Part shown: positions 1 through 8,376 of the stretch, piece by piece
Numbering within the stretch: the first letter of the stretch is position 1
Layout of the letters: every line of letters starts with the position of its first letter
Assembly: GCF_040126305.1 (NCBI RefSeq)
Contig: NZ_CP149510.1
Span: 783,001-847,000, forward strand
Direction of reading: 5' to 3'
Length of the DNA stretch: 64,000 bases
Origin: Pararhizobium sp. A13
Lineage (GTDB): Bacteria; Pseudomonadota; Alphaproteobacteria; Rhizobiales; Rhizobiaceae
Program-made: the position numbers and the translations under genes
Notes under the pieces: model-generated
Databases searched by the model: none
The model's input: the letters and a program-made list of their open reading frames with translations, nothing else
What the model was told of the DNA's origin: nothing

Positions 1-2859
1 CTTGCGGCTGTCATCACCACGCGCTTCGCGACGACCGTCGCCGTCGCGGCGCTGCTCACCGCCATCGCGGCGGGCTTCACCCTGCTGCGCCCGGTTGTTG
101 GCCCCACGGTGATTGCCGTGCGGACGTCCGCCTGCGCGCTGGTTGTCGTTGCGGCCGCCGGGGCGCCACAGAAGAACCGGCTTGGCTTCGACCGGCTCTG
201 CGGGTTCGCCAGCCGGTTCAGCAACGGCTTCTGCCTCCGGAGCAGCCGCAGCGGGCGCTGCCTGTTCCTGTGCCGGCTCGGAAGCCTGGGCCTCGTCGCC
301 TGGGGCATCCGCATCATCGTGGTCGGCCGTCTCGGTCGGCGTTTCGACGGCCGTCGGCTCCGCCGGCGTGGTCGCATTGCCCGTCTGCGCAGACAGGAAT
401 GCGGCAGCTTCTTCGGTCTTCACACTGTCGGCACGATAACCGAGACCCTTGAGGATCTCTTCCATATCGTCGGGCGTCGCACCGAGAATGGACAGCATGG
501 CCGTCGTCGCGGTGAAGCGGCGACCGTCATAGGCGCCGTCCGGACGCGGCGTCGTGCCCGGCTTCCACTGCAAGAGCGGCCGGATGAGGTCGGCGAGCCG
601 CTCGAGGATATCGATGCGGACGGCGCGCTTGCCGAGGAAACGGAAGCCTGCCAGCTTGTAGAAGGTGCGCTCGAACGACGGATCGGTGACGACCGACGTA
701 CGGCCAGCCGCCAGGACCGGGATGAGGTCGCCGTAACCGGGCTTGTCCAGGCCGTCATTCTTCAAGGCCCAGAGGAGTGTGATGAGCTCGGCCGGAGCAG
801 GCTTCAGCAGAGCCGGCATGAAGATGTGATAGGCGCCGAAGCGGATGCCGTGGCGGCGGATCGAGGCGCGCGCCTCCTGATCCAGCGACTTGACCTCGTC
901 GGCGACGTCGCGGCGGAACATCACGCCGAGATTTTCAACGAGCTGGAACGCCAGACCCTTGGCAAGGCCCTCGAGATCTTCAGCACGCGACAGGTCGTCG
1001 AGCGGCTTCAGGACCGTCGAGATATGGTGGTTCACGAAACGCTCGATGCGAGCAAGGACATGGTCGCGGGCGTTGCCCTGAAGCTGCTCGTCGGCCAACA
1101 GGATGACGCGCGGGCGCATGACATGCTCGCTCGCTGCCAGCCGCGCTACGGGATCGCCGAGCCAGCGCACGAGACCATCGGAAGCAAGCGCCAGATCGGC
1201 ATTGCCCGCCGCATGCAGGCGCGCTGCCCGCGCTTCGAATTCCAGCGCCAGCGCCTTTTGTGCCGCCCCCTGCACCGCGCGCGCGTCGAGACCGTCGGTC
1301 ACTGCCGCCAGCGTGAAACGGAACCCGGCCAATTGTCCCACATGATGTCCTTCAACAAAGACATCGCCATTTACACTGATTTCAGCTTCCAGCATCGCAT
1401 TCTCTCTCAGGCGCTTCATGAGCACAGATGTCCTGCGATCAACAAAGCGTTTCGTCAACCTTTCATGTAACGCGTCAGACAATCGATCTTCGATTTCCCG
1501 CGTCTTTTCTTGCCAGTGTGTCGGATCGGCAAGCCACCCCGGACGGTTAGACACATAGGTCCATGTCCTGATTTGTGCAATTCTCGCGGACAATGTGTCG
1601 ATTTCACCTTCCGTAAGGTCCGCGCGGCGAACCTGTTCGGCCATGAAATCTTCGTTCACTGTGCCACGCCGGACGAGATCGGCATAGATCGTCGAGATCA
1701 GATCCGCGTGTTGCGCCGGCGTTATACGACGATAGTCTGGAAGCGCACAGGCCTCCCAGAGTTTTTCTACACGCTCCGGTGTCGTTGCGACACTGGTGAT
1801 TTCCGGATAACGCGAAAGATAGTCCAGCGCCTGCTGGTCGACGGCCGGCAGAGCCCGCGTCAGGCCGTTTACCGTGGGTGCGGCATCGAGGCTCTTCTTC
1901 AAAGCCGCTATCGAGGCGAAGTTGAGCGCCTTCGAGCGCCATTGCAGCACCCGCACGGGGTCGAACTGGTGCGATTCGATGCGGTGGACGAGCTCGTTGT
2001 CGAACGGCTCCACCCGCGAGGTGACGCCGAAGGTCCCATCGCGGAGGTGGCGGCCGGCGCGGCCTGCGACCTGCGCCAGTTCACCCGGGTTGAGATTGCG
2101 GAACTGATAGCCGTCATACTTCCGATCCTGGGCGAAGGCGACGTGATCGACATCGAGGTTCAACCCCATGCCGATCGCGTCGGTTGCCACCAGATACTCG
2201 ACGTCGCCCGCCTGATAGAGTGCCACCTGCGCGTTGCGGGTGCGGGGCGACAGGGCTCCGAGGACGACGGCGGCACCACCCCTCTGGCGGCGGATCAGTT
2301 CCGCGATCGCATAGACCTCTTCCGCGGAGAAGGCGACGATCGCCGTGCGCTGCGGCAGCCGGGTGATCTTCTTCGCGCCGGCATAGAGGAGCTGCGACAG
2401 GCGCGGCCGCTCGACGACGGTAATGCCCGGCAGCAGGTGCTCGAGGATCGGCCGCATGGTCGCTGCGCCGAGAAGCAGGGTCTCGTTTCTGCCGCGCAGA
2501 TGCATCAACCGGTCTGTGAAGATGTGGCCGCGCTCGAGATCACCGGCGAGCTGCACCTCGTCGATCGCGACGAACGCTGCCTTGGTCTCGCGCGGCATGG
2601 CCTCGACCGTGCAGACCGAGAAGCGCGCCATATGCGGCGTGATCTTTTCCTCGCCGGTGATCAGCGCGACATTGTGGGCGCCGACCTTCTCGACGAGACG
2701 GGTATAGACCTCGCGGGCAAGCAGCCGGAGCGGCAATCCGATCACGCCGGATTCATGCGCGACCATGCGCTCGATCGCATAATGCGTCTTGCCGGTATTG
2801 GTGGGGCCGAGGACCGCGATCACACCGCGGCCGCTCAAGATCATGGGTTGGTCAGGCAC
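1..2859 (-). CDS. Suv3-like ATP-dependent RNA helicase (partial, 3' end beyond the left edge)
   Basis: A superfamily 2 helicase expected to unwind RNA using ATP; the nearest family is Suv3-like, common in alphaproteobacteria. The frame is open for 953 codons to the left edge. Walker A GPTNTGKT lies near residues 18-25, followed by the family-typical PLRLLAREVY stretch. The DEAD-box variant DEVQ is at residue 100, and GMGLNLDVDH and QVAGRAGR mark the second RecA lobe. After the conserved C-terminal helical part comes an Ala/Glu/Pro-rich linker, then an Arg/Gly/Asp-rich basic tail running off the window, a typical RNA-binding tail. I chose GTG at 2859 because AGGA sits about 9 bases upstream; ATG at 2844 is the alternative. 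RNA metabolism is inferred from the family. Confidence 0.88.
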   Translation of the reverse strand, partial: MPDQPMILSGRGVIAVLGPTNTGKTHYAIERMVAHESGVIGLPLRLLAREVYTRLVEKVGAHNVALITGEEKITPHMARFSVCTVEAMPRETKAAFVAIDEVQLAGDLERGHIFTDRLMHLRGRNETLLLGAATMRPILEHLLPGITVVERPRLSQLLYAGAKKITRLPQRTAIVAFSAEEVYAIAELIRRQRGGAAVVLGALSPRTRNAQVALYQAGDVEYLVATDAIGMGLNLDVDHVAFAQDRKYDGYQFRNLNPGELAQVAGRAGRHLRDGTFGVTSRVEPFDNELVHRIESHQFDPVRVLQWRSKALNFASIAALKKSLDAAPTVNGLTRALPAVDQQALDYLSRYPEITSVATTPERVEKLWEACALPDYRRITPAQHADLISTIYADLVRRGTVNEDFMAEQVRRADLTEGEIDTLSARIAQIRTWTYVSNRPGWLADPTHWQEKTREIEDRLSDALHERLTKRFVDRRTSVLMKRLRENAMLEAEISVNGDVFVEGHHVGQLAGFRFTLAAVTDGLDARAVQGAAQKALALEFEARAARLHAAGNADLALASDGLVRWLGDPVARLAASEHVMRPRVILLADEQLQGNARDHVLARIERFVNHHISTVLKPLDDLSRAEDLEGLAKGLAFQLVENLGVMFRRDVADEVKSLDQEARASIRRHGIRFGAYHIFMPALLKPAPAELITLLWALKNDGLDKPGYGDLIPVLAAGRTSVVTDPSFERTFYKLAGFRFLGKRAVRIDILERLADLIRPLLQWKPGTTPRPDGAYDGRRFTATTAMLSILGATPDDMEEILKGLGYRADSVKTEEAAAFLSAQTGNATTPAEPTAVETPTETADHDDADAPGDEAQASEPAQEQAAPAAAAPEAEAVAEPAGEPAEPVEAKPVLLWRPGGRNDNQRAGGRPHGNHRGANNRAQQGEARRDGGEQRRDGDGRREARGDDSRK

Positions 2860-3040
2860 TGTCTCGATCCTGCGCACTTTCAGTCTGCGAAGGCCATTCA
2901 CGGCGGTAAAGCCGTTCAACCGGCGCAGCACACATGCCCACGCGGCAACACAAACGCAAGGGTGCAAGGGCATGAAACAATGCAAATGGGGCTCGCGACG
3001 CGCATTTCCACCCGGATTTTCCGGAATCGGAACAGCGATG

Positions 3041-3100
3041 GAACGAATCGGCGACGAATCACTGACTCTTTCTGATTCATCTTTTGTTCACCGCTAGATA
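3041..3100 (+). repeat. Intergenic repeat unit, copy 1
   Basis: Begins with GAACGAATCGGCGACGAATC and, 43 bases from the start of that block, has TTGTTCACCGCTAGATA. The first block carries two GAATC (CcrM) sites exactly 11 bp apart, one helical turn. GACTC and GATTC follow within 20 bp. TTTAACCATA occurs at 3234. Confidence 0.7.
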
Positions 3101-3298
3101 TTGATTTTCTGAGCCAGATTCGCACCAGATGCTGAATCGCCAAATTCGGGCGGAAATGCCCGCGGATATTGATCTCGACAACATCCGGAGTTTCATGAGA
3201 TTCAGAATCCAAATAACTGAAAATTCAGAAAAATTTAACCATAATCGTTACTCAGTTCGCCGCGGATGCACCGCTTGCCGATACCGTGGCCAAAGGCG

Positions 3299-3357
3299 GA
3301 ACGAATCGGCGACGAATCGCGACGCTACGGATTTCCCGATTTGTTCCCCACAAGATA
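3299..3357 (+). repeat. Intergenic repeat unit, copy 2
   Basis: The first 20-base block is identical to that of copy 1. The second block, TTGTTCCCCACAAGATA, starts 42 bases from the unit start. TTAACCATAGGAAA follows at 3377. The distance from copy 1 is 258 bp. Confidence 0.75.
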
Positions 3358-3588
3358 TGGTATGAATAACGGAAATTTAACCATAGGAAAAATTGTGTCT
3401 TTTGCCAGATTCCTATTGGCTCGTTAGTATTTTCATCTCCGAAATCGACGACGTCCCATCGCAGGCGTGCACTGGTAAAGCGGAGAGGCAGGCGAAAAAG
3501 CACCGCATGCTGTCGAGAATCGGGGCGTCCAAAAAGCCTTCGAACGGGACCTTCCAGCTGCCATATTGATCTTCTCAGCCAAAGCGGG

Positions 3589-3648
3589 AAACGAATCGGC
3601 GGTGAATCGCAGACACGGAATGTGTCCCGGTTTCTTCACCACAAGAGA
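3589..3648 (+). repeat. Intergenic repeat unit, copy 3
   Basis: The first block is AAACGAATCGGCGGTGAATC, which keeps both GAATC sites in the same 11-bp phase. The second block, TTCTTCACCACAAGAGA, starts 43 bases from the unit start. TTAACCATAGGAAA follows at 3667, identical to copy 2 over 14 bases. The distance from copy 2 is 290 bp. Confidence 0.75.
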
Positions 3649-3742
3649 TTGTTTAAAATCAATTTGTTAACCATAGGAAACGGTGGATAACCTGCTCTGC
3701 AGGGATACCAAGAACGACGGCGTCAATCTTTTCCCATAACGA

Positions 3743-3767
3743 GAACGGCGCCACAGGGGCGCCGTTC
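3743..3767 (-). terminator. Hairpin downstream of phbB
   Basis: Perfect 10-bp stem (GAACGGCGCC paired with GGCGCCGTTC) with a 5-base loop, about 20 bp beyond the phbB stop. The U-tract on the minus strand is weak, so this may be an mRNA 3' stabiliser as much as a terminator. Confidence 0.6.
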
Positions 3768-3788
3768 GCAACAGCAAGAACCAATCGA

Positions 3789-4514
3789 TCAGACGAAGAA
3801 CTGGCCGCCATTGGCGGAGATCGTGGAACCGGTGATGAAGCCGGCATCGTCGGACGCCAGGAACACGGCAATACGGGCAATCTCTTCCGGCTCGCCGAGA
3901 CGACCGACAGGGATCTGCGGGATGATGCGTTCCGCCAGAACCTTTTCAGGGATCGCGCGGACCATCTCCGTACCGATATAACCGGGGCAGATGGCGTTGA
4001 CGGTGATGCCCTTGGCGGCACCTTCCTGCGCGAGTGCCTTTGTGAAGCCGAGATCGCCCGCCTTCGCTGCCGAATAGTTGGCCTGGCCCATCTGGCCCTT
4101 CTGGCCGTTGATCGAGGATATATTGATCACACGACCGAAATTGCGGTCGCGCATGCCGGTCCAGACCGGGTGCGTCATGTTGAAAAGGCCGCTGAGGTTG
4201 GTGTCGATGACGTCCTTCCAGTTCTCCGGCGTCATCTTGTGGAACATGGCGTCGCGCGTGATCCCGGCATTGTTGACGAGAACTTCGATCGGACCGAGAT
4301 CGGCCTCGATCTTGGCGATGCCTGCAGCGCAAGCCGCGTAGTCGGAAACGTCCCATTTATAGGTCGGAATGCCGGTTTCGGCGGTAAAGGCCTGCGCCTT
4401 CTCATCATTGCCGGCATAGTTTGCCGCGACGTTGTATCCTGCGCCCTTCAAGGCGATGGATATGGCAGCGCCGATGCCGCGTGATCCACCAGTGACCAAA
4501 GCTACTCTGCTCAT
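3789..4514 (-). CDS. phbB: Acetoacetyl-CoA reductase (PhbB)
   Basis: NADPH-dependent short-chain dehydrogenase that reduces acetoacetyl-CoA to (R)-3-hydroxybutyryl-CoA, the second step of poly-3-hydroxybutyrate synthesis in the cytoplasm. At 241 residues it has the usual length. The N-terminal Rossmann motif TGGSRGIG, the NNAG motif, and the catalytic Ser with YSAAK (Tyr and Lys) are present, and it ends in the family-typical STISANGGQ region. An upstream in-frame ATG at 4568 exists, but ATG 4514 is preceded by GGGGAGAGACGG and matches the family N-terminus. It follows phbA on the same strand with a gap of about 128 bp. Confidence 0.96.
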   Translation of the reverse strand: MSRVALVTGGSRGIGAAISIALKGAGYNVAANYAGNDEKAQAFTAETGIPTYKWDVSDYAACAAGIAKIEADLGPIEVLVNNAGITRDAMFHKMTPENWKDVIDTNLSGLFNMTHPVWTGMRDRNFGRVINISSINGQKGQMGQANYSAAKAGDLGFTKALAQEGAAKGITVNAICPGYIGTEMVRAIPEKVLAERIIPQIPVGRLGEPEEIARIAVFLASDDAGFITGSTISANGGQFFV

Positions 4515-4642
4515 CCGTCTCTCCCCTGTTACCCTGTTCTTGGCTTGATGCCGCGCCCGCGGACGCAAACACTATTCTTCCCGCTGTTGCCGGGAAGTCT
4601 GCTCCGGCCGCGAGGCCGGAGCGAATGCCTAGCGGATGATTG

Positions 4643-5824
4643 TCACAGCCGTTCGACACACATGGCGACACCCATGCCCCCGCCGATGCAGAGTGTTGCG
4701 AGACCTTTGGACACGCCGCGGCGCTTCATTTCGAACAGCAGCGTGTTGAGAACGCGCGCGCCGGAGGCGCCGATCGGGTGACCGATGGCGATTGCACCGC
4801 CATTGACGTTGACGATCGACGTATCCCAACCAAGATCCTTGTTGACGGCGCAGGCCTGCGCCGCAAAGGCCTCGTTGGCCTCGACAAGCTCGACATCGCC
4901 GACCGACCAGCCGGCCCTTTCAAGCGCCTTGCGCGAAGCGGGAATGGGGCCGGTGCCCATGATCTGCGGATCAACGCCGGCGGTCGCCCAGGAGACGATC
5001 CGGGCCAGCGGCTGGATGCCGCGGCGGCCGGCTTCTGCCTCGGTCATCAACAACGTTGCGGCCGCACCATCATTGAGCCCGGAGGCGTTGCCGGCGGTGA
5101 CGGTGCCCTCCTTGTCGAAGGCCGGGCGGAGCTTTGCCATCGAGTCCAGCGTGGCGCCGTGGCGGATATATTCGTCCTGATCAACGGTGACGTCGCCCTT
5201 GCGGCCCTTGACGATGAAGGGAATGATTTCGTCGGCGAAGCGGCCGGCCTTCTGGGCGGCCTCGGCCTTGTTCTGCGAGGCAAGCGCGAACTGGTCCTGC
5301 TCGTCGCGCGACAGCTGCCATTTCTTGGCGATGTTCTCGGCGGTGGTGCCCATGTGATAGCCGTAGAAGGCATCGGTCAGGCCGTCCTTGATCATGGTAT
5401 CGACCATCTTGAAGTCGCCCATCTTGACGCCGCCGCGCAGGTGCGCGCAGTGCGGTGCCATCGACATCGACTCCATGCCGCCGGCCACGATGATCCTGGC
5501 GTCACCCGTGGCAATTTGCTGCATGCCGAGTGCAACCGCGCGCAGGCCGGAACCGCAGAGCTGGTTCATGCCCCAGGCGGTCGCTTCCTGCGGAATGCCG
5601 GCCTTCATGGCCGCCTGGCGGGCCGGATTCTGGCCTTCGCCGGCCGACAAGACCTGACCGAGAATAACCTCGTCCACTTCGCCGGCATCGACGCCGGCGC
5701 GCTCAAGCACACCCTTGATGACCGCGGCGCCGAGTTCGTGCGCAGGCGTATTGGCAAAGGAACCGTTGAAAGACCCGACGGCGGTGCGGCCGGCGCTGGC
5801 GATGACGATGGAGGGAGTGCTCAT
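4643..5824 (-). CDS. phbA: Acetyl-CoA acetyltransferase (beta-ketothiolase PhbA)
   Basis: Condenses two acetyl-CoA into acetoacetyl-CoA, the first step of PHB synthesis; the reverse reaction serves ketone-body use. The 393 residues match biosynthetic thiolases. Visible motifs: the nucleophilic Cys in [11 protein letters not shown], the [17 protein letters not shown] block with the catalytic His, and the C-terminal CIGGGMG with the second active Cys. ATG 5824 has GAGGAAAT just upstream. It is first in the phbA-phbB unit and diverges from phaR, the arrangement seen in rhizobia. No synthase gene (phaC) is in this window. Confidence 0.97.
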   Translation of the reverse strand: MSTPSIVIASAGRTAVGSFNGSFANTPAHELGAAVIKGVLERAGVDAGEVDEVILGQVLSAGEGQNPARQAAMKAGIPQEATAWGMNQLCGSGLRAVALGMQQIATGDARIIVAGGMESMSMAPHCAHLRGGVKMGDFKMVDTMIKDGLTDAFYGYHMGTTAENIAKKWQLSRDEQDQFALASQNKAEAAQKAGRFADEIIPFIVKGRKGDVTVDQDEYIRHGATLDSMAKLRPAFDKEGTVTAGNASGLNDGAAATLLMTEAEAGRRGIQPLARIVSWATAGVDPQIMGTGPIPASRKALERAGWSVGDVELVEANEAFAAQACAVNKDLGWDTSIVNVNGGAIAIGHPIGASGARVLNTLLFEMKRRGVSKGLATLCIGGGMGVAMCVERL

Positions 5825-6052
5825 CAGATATTTCCTCGTTCATTTTTTTCGCGACGACCGAAGACTGGCAAAGGTCATCGCGCAAGTCAAACGCCATAAT
5901 GTGACGACCGCTGCAGTTTCGATCCGCAATCGTAAGATGAGACGAATTTTCGCACCTGCGTCGTCGCATTGCACAAAGAGATTGTCAGAACCGGTTTTTT
6001 ACGGATACTCTGAAAAACACAATAAAGACGGGAGCATGGGGAGGAGACCCTG
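5825..6052. promoter_or_regulatory. Divergent phbA/phaR control region
   Basis: A 228-bp gap between divergent starts that must hold both promoters. It contains GCATTGCAC at 5966-5974 and a CTGCAG. PhaR proteins of other alphaproteobacteria are known to bind TGC-rich DNA upstream of their own gene and of phasin genes, so these are candidate operators. That assignment is inference only. Confidence 0.4.
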
Positions 6053-6634
6053 ATGGCAAAACACGACGGCCAGATCGTTATCAAGAAATATGCCAACCGG
6101 AGGCTCTACAATACCGGAACCAGTACATACGTCACGCTCGACGATCTCGCGGTCATGGTGAAGAAGGGGGAGGAATTCACCGTTCAGGACGCCAAATCAG
6201 GCGAGGACATCACGCATCAGGTGCTGACGCAGATCATTTTCGAGCAGGAATCGAAGACCGGCAACACGCTTTTGCCGATTTCCTTCCTGCGCCAGCTGAT
6301 CTCCTTCTACGGAGACCAGATGCAGATGGTGGTGCCGAGCTATCTCGAACATTCGATGCAGGCCTTCACCGACCAGCAGGTGCAGATGCGCGAGCAGATC
6401 AACAAGGCCTTCGGCGACACGCCGCTCGGCAAGAACCTGTCCGTCCCGCTGCAACTGGTGGAAGAACAGGTCCGGCGCAATACCGAGCTCTTCCATCAGG
6501 CGATGCAGATGTTCTCGCCCTTCATGGCAGCGACACCGCAAGCCAAGGAGCCGCGCAAGGCTGAAGCCAAGGACATCGATGAACTGAAGGAACAGCTTCG
6601 CGCGCTGCAGACGAAACTGGAAAACCTCGGCTGA
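6053..6634 (+). CDS. phaR: Polyhydroxyalkanoate synthesis repressor PhaR (AniA)
   Basis: A DNA-binding regulator of PHA metabolism that also senses PHB granules; rhizobia call it aniA for its effect on carbon flow and exopolysaccharide. The 193-residue protein opens with the family signature IKKYANRRLYNTGTSTYVTL (N-terminal DNA-binding domain, about residues 8-70). The PHB-accumulation domain follows, with FLRQLISFYGDQMQ and a Gln/Met-rich amphipathic stretch. It ends in a short charged coiled coil (about 165-193). It diverges from phbA, which fits regulation of the PHB operon. Confidence 0.95.
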   Translation: MAKHDGQIVIKKYANRRLYNTGTSTYVTLDDLAVMVKKGEEFTVQDAKSGEDITHQVLTQIIFEQESKTGNTLLPISFLRQLISFYGDQMQMVVPSYLEHSMQAFTDQQVQMREQINKAFGDTPLGKNLSVPLQLVEEQVRRNTELFHQAMQMFSPFMAATPQAKEPRKAEAKDIDELKEQLRALQTKLENLG

Positions 6635-6643
6635 CCAGCCTTT

Positions 6644-6670
6644 GCCGCGCCGCCGGAGGGCGCGGCATTT
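6644..6670. terminator. Hairpin between convergent phaR and the membrane-protein gene
   Basis: GCCGCGCC pairs perfectly with GGCGCGGC around a 7-base loop, followed by ATTT on the plus strand. It lies 10 bp after the phaR stop and before the stop of the convergent gene, so it can serve both directions. Confidence 0.65.
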
Positions 6671-6680
6671 GGCCCCATCC

Positions 6681-7088
6681 TTAAAGTCCGATCGAGACGT
6701 CCCGCCCGGCCGTGCGCATCGACACCGAGAAACCGGCGATCACGTCGATGAAGCTGATCGTCATCAGGATGAAGAAGACGTGCGTCGCCGCGTTGGGGAC
6801 CAGCAGGAATTCCACCAGGAAGACGATGAACAGCACCATCGACAGAAGATGATCCATCAGCGCCTTGGAGCTGATGCGGGTCGCCTTGATGATTTCGACG
6901 AAAAGCAGCGCCAGCGCGATGACGATCAGCAGATCCCCGACGCTCATCGTCCAGACGGCGCCCGACAGCATGGTCAGCGACAGGATCGTCTCTTCGAAGA
7001 CCGCGACACCGCCGCTTCCCAGGACGCCGACCATTCCAAGATTGTAGAGAATGAACGGCAGGATCAGCAATGGAATGGCGGCAATCAT
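6681..7088 (-). CDS. Small integral membrane protein of unknown function
   Basis: A 135-residue, strongly hydrophobic protein with about four membrane segments: the N-terminal LLILPFILYNLGM region, a segment around TMSVGDLLIVIALALLFV, LLSMVLFIVFLVEFLL, and VFFILMTISFIDVIAGF. I do not recognise the family and assign no function. ATG 7088 is chosen because GGGAG lies about 9 bases upstream; a GTG at 7124 would add 12 residues without a good site. It lies between phaR and rpmF, a position I recall being kept in other rhizobia. That makes it a real gene more likely than a chance ORF. Confidence 0.75.
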   Translation of the reverse strand: MIAAIPLLILPFILYNLGMVGVLGSGGVAVFEETILSLTMLSGAVWTMSVGDLLIVIALALLFVEIIKATRISSKALMDHLLSMVLFIVFLVEFLLVPNAATHVFFILMTISFIDVIAGFSVSMRTAGRDVSIGL

Positions 7089-7253
7089 CGGCACTAGCTC
7101 CCAGTTTGGCGCGCCGGACCTCACGAGCCGGGCGTCGATCGATATTTGCTTACAGCACGGTTATGGTCAAGAAAATGACCGCCCGACGCAGATAGGGCGA
7201 CGATCCCGGAAACCGACCCGAAGGCCGGACGTGCCCGCAAGCAGACAACAGAA

Positions 7254-7277
7254 AAGGGCCGGCGAAAGCCAGCCCTT
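7254..7277 (-). terminator. Intrinsic terminator of rpmF
   Basis: On the minus strand, AAGGGCTGGC pairs with GCCGGCCCTT (one G-U pair) around a 4-base TTTC loop, followed by TTTT. It starts about 29 bp after the rpmF stop. Confidence 0.8.
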
Positions 7278-7305
7278 CAAAAATTGAGCCTGACGGCGAC
7301 GCTGA

Positions 7306-7491
7306 TTAAGCGGAAGCCTTCGGGGTCAGAACCTGGCGACCGCGATACATGCCGGTCTTCAGGTCGATGTGGTGCGGACGGCGCAGTTCGCCGGAGTTCT
7401 TGTCTTCGACGTAAGTCGGAGCCTTCAGCGCGTCAGCGGAACGGCGCATACCGCGCTTGGACGGGCTTGTTTTTCTTTTCGGTACAGCCAT
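7306..7491 (-). CDS. rpmF: 50S ribosomal protein L32
   Basis: A large-subunit ribosomal protein of 61 residues, normal for the family. It starts [18 protein letters not shown], the L32 signature, and continues with the [16 protein letters not shown] region. It lacks the zinc-ribbon cysteines found in some L32 forms, as is usual in rhizobia. An upstream ATG at 7503 exists, but ATG 7491 has GGAG 5 bases before it and matches the conserved N-terminus. Confidence 0.97.
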   Translation of the reverse strand: MAVPKRKTSPSKRGMRRSADALKAPTYVEDKNSGELRRPHHIDLKTGMYRGRQVLTPKASA

Positions 7492-7649
7492 TTCATACTC
7501 CACTTATCGGGCAAAACTCTGTTGAGCGGCCAGACCGTTGGCCGGGACAAACAGATGTCAATCTCGGAATTTGCCGGGCTTATACATGCCTCACAGGCGT
7601 TTGACCAGTCCCCAAGGCCATTTTTTCGCGATCGCCGGCCTGAGACAGA

Positions 7650-8297
7650 TCAAGCCTCGTCTTCCGGTACGATCCATGTTTCCTGGAGCGCAGCCTCCTG
7701 CCATTTCCGGAAGGAGGGATGGGTCTTCACCGCATCCATGTATGCGAGCGAGCCTGGATTGCGGGTGAGGTCGTAAACCTCGAACCGGTTGACCACCGGC
7801 GCAAACATGGCATCTGCGGCGGTGAAGCGTCCGAACAGGAACGGACCACCCGAGCGGGCTACGGCCTCGCGCCAGATCGTCTCGATCCGCTCGACATCGT
7901 CCATGACGCCGTCCGGCAGGTTGATCGCCCGCTTCTTGCGGCGGATGTTCATCGGGCAGGCGCCGCGCAGCGCGCGGAAACCGGAGAGCATCTCCATGGA
8001 ATAGCTGCGGGCGACCGCCCTTTCGGCGGGATCCTGCGGCCAGAGTCCGGCTTCGGGAAAAAGCTCGGCGACATATTCGATGATCGCCAGCGATTCCCAG
8101 ACGCGGACATCGCCATGGTGCAGCACCGGAACCCGCCCCGTCGGCGAGATGTCCCTGAACTTCGGATTACCAGCCGGAAAGTCGAACGGGATGACGACAT
8201 CCTCGAACGGCACGCCGCAGGCTTCAAGCGCAAGCCATGGCCGAAGCGACCAGGAGGAATAGTTCTTGTTGCCGACATAGAGCGTGAGCTTGGTCAC
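7650..8297 (-). CDS. Glutathione S-transferase family protein
   Basis: A 215-residue cytosolic GST-fold protein. Its thioredoxin-like N-terminal domain begins LTLYVGNKNYSSWSLRPWLAL and contains the cis-Pro TGRVPVLHHG and the glutathione-binding WESLAIIEYV. The all-helical C-terminal domain has FLFGRFTAADAMFAPV. The N-terminal NKNYSSWSLR catalytic-Ser region resembles the YfcF/maleylacetoacetate-isomerase-like bacterial GSTs. Substrate unknown; detoxification by glutathione conjugation is the family role. It sits between rpmF and mtgA as a probably single-gene unit. Confidence 0.9.
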   Translation of the reverse strand: MTKLTLYVGNKNYSSWSLRPWLALEACGVPFEDVVIPFDFPAGNPKFRDISPTGRVPVLHHGDVRVWESLAIIEYVAELFPEAGLWPQDPAERAVARSYSMEMLSGFRALRGACPMNIRRKKRAINLPDGVMDDVERIETIWREAVARSGGPFLFGRFTAADAMFAPVVNRFEVYDLTRNPGSLAYMDAVKTHPSFRKWQEAALQETWIVPEDEA

Positions 8298-8376
8298 CGG
8301 TCTTCTCCAATCCTCGTGAATGAGGCTCTCGCTATAAAGGGAAAGCCACGTTCAGCGCCAATGAAAAGGCCTGATC

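Larger units (their letters stand above)
2860..3788. other. Gene-free region with repeats and clustered GANTC sites
   Basis: A 0.9-kb stretch without a convincing gene on either strand; the short ORFs lack ribosome binding sites and recognisable protein features. It holds three copies of a two-part repeat (3041-3100, 3299-3357, 3589-3648), 15 GANTC pentamers between 3024 and 3608, and TTAACCAT at 3235, 3377 and 3667. TTATCCACC, one base off the DnaA-box consensus, is on the minus strand at 3682-3690. It separates the start of the helicase gene from the end of phbB, so part of it must hold the helicase promoter. Confidence 0.7.

Noticed and set aside
2860..3788. Chromosomal replication origin
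   Set aside because: GANTC clustering, CtrA-like boxes and a DnaA-like box are suggestive, but rhizobial origins lie next to hemE, none of whose neighbours is here, and only one near-consensus DnaA box is present. Kept as a finding about an unknown element, not called an origin.
4640..5899. 419-codon plus-strand frame antisense to phbA
   Set aside because: Shadow of a thiolase gene with all its catalytic motifs on the opposite strand.
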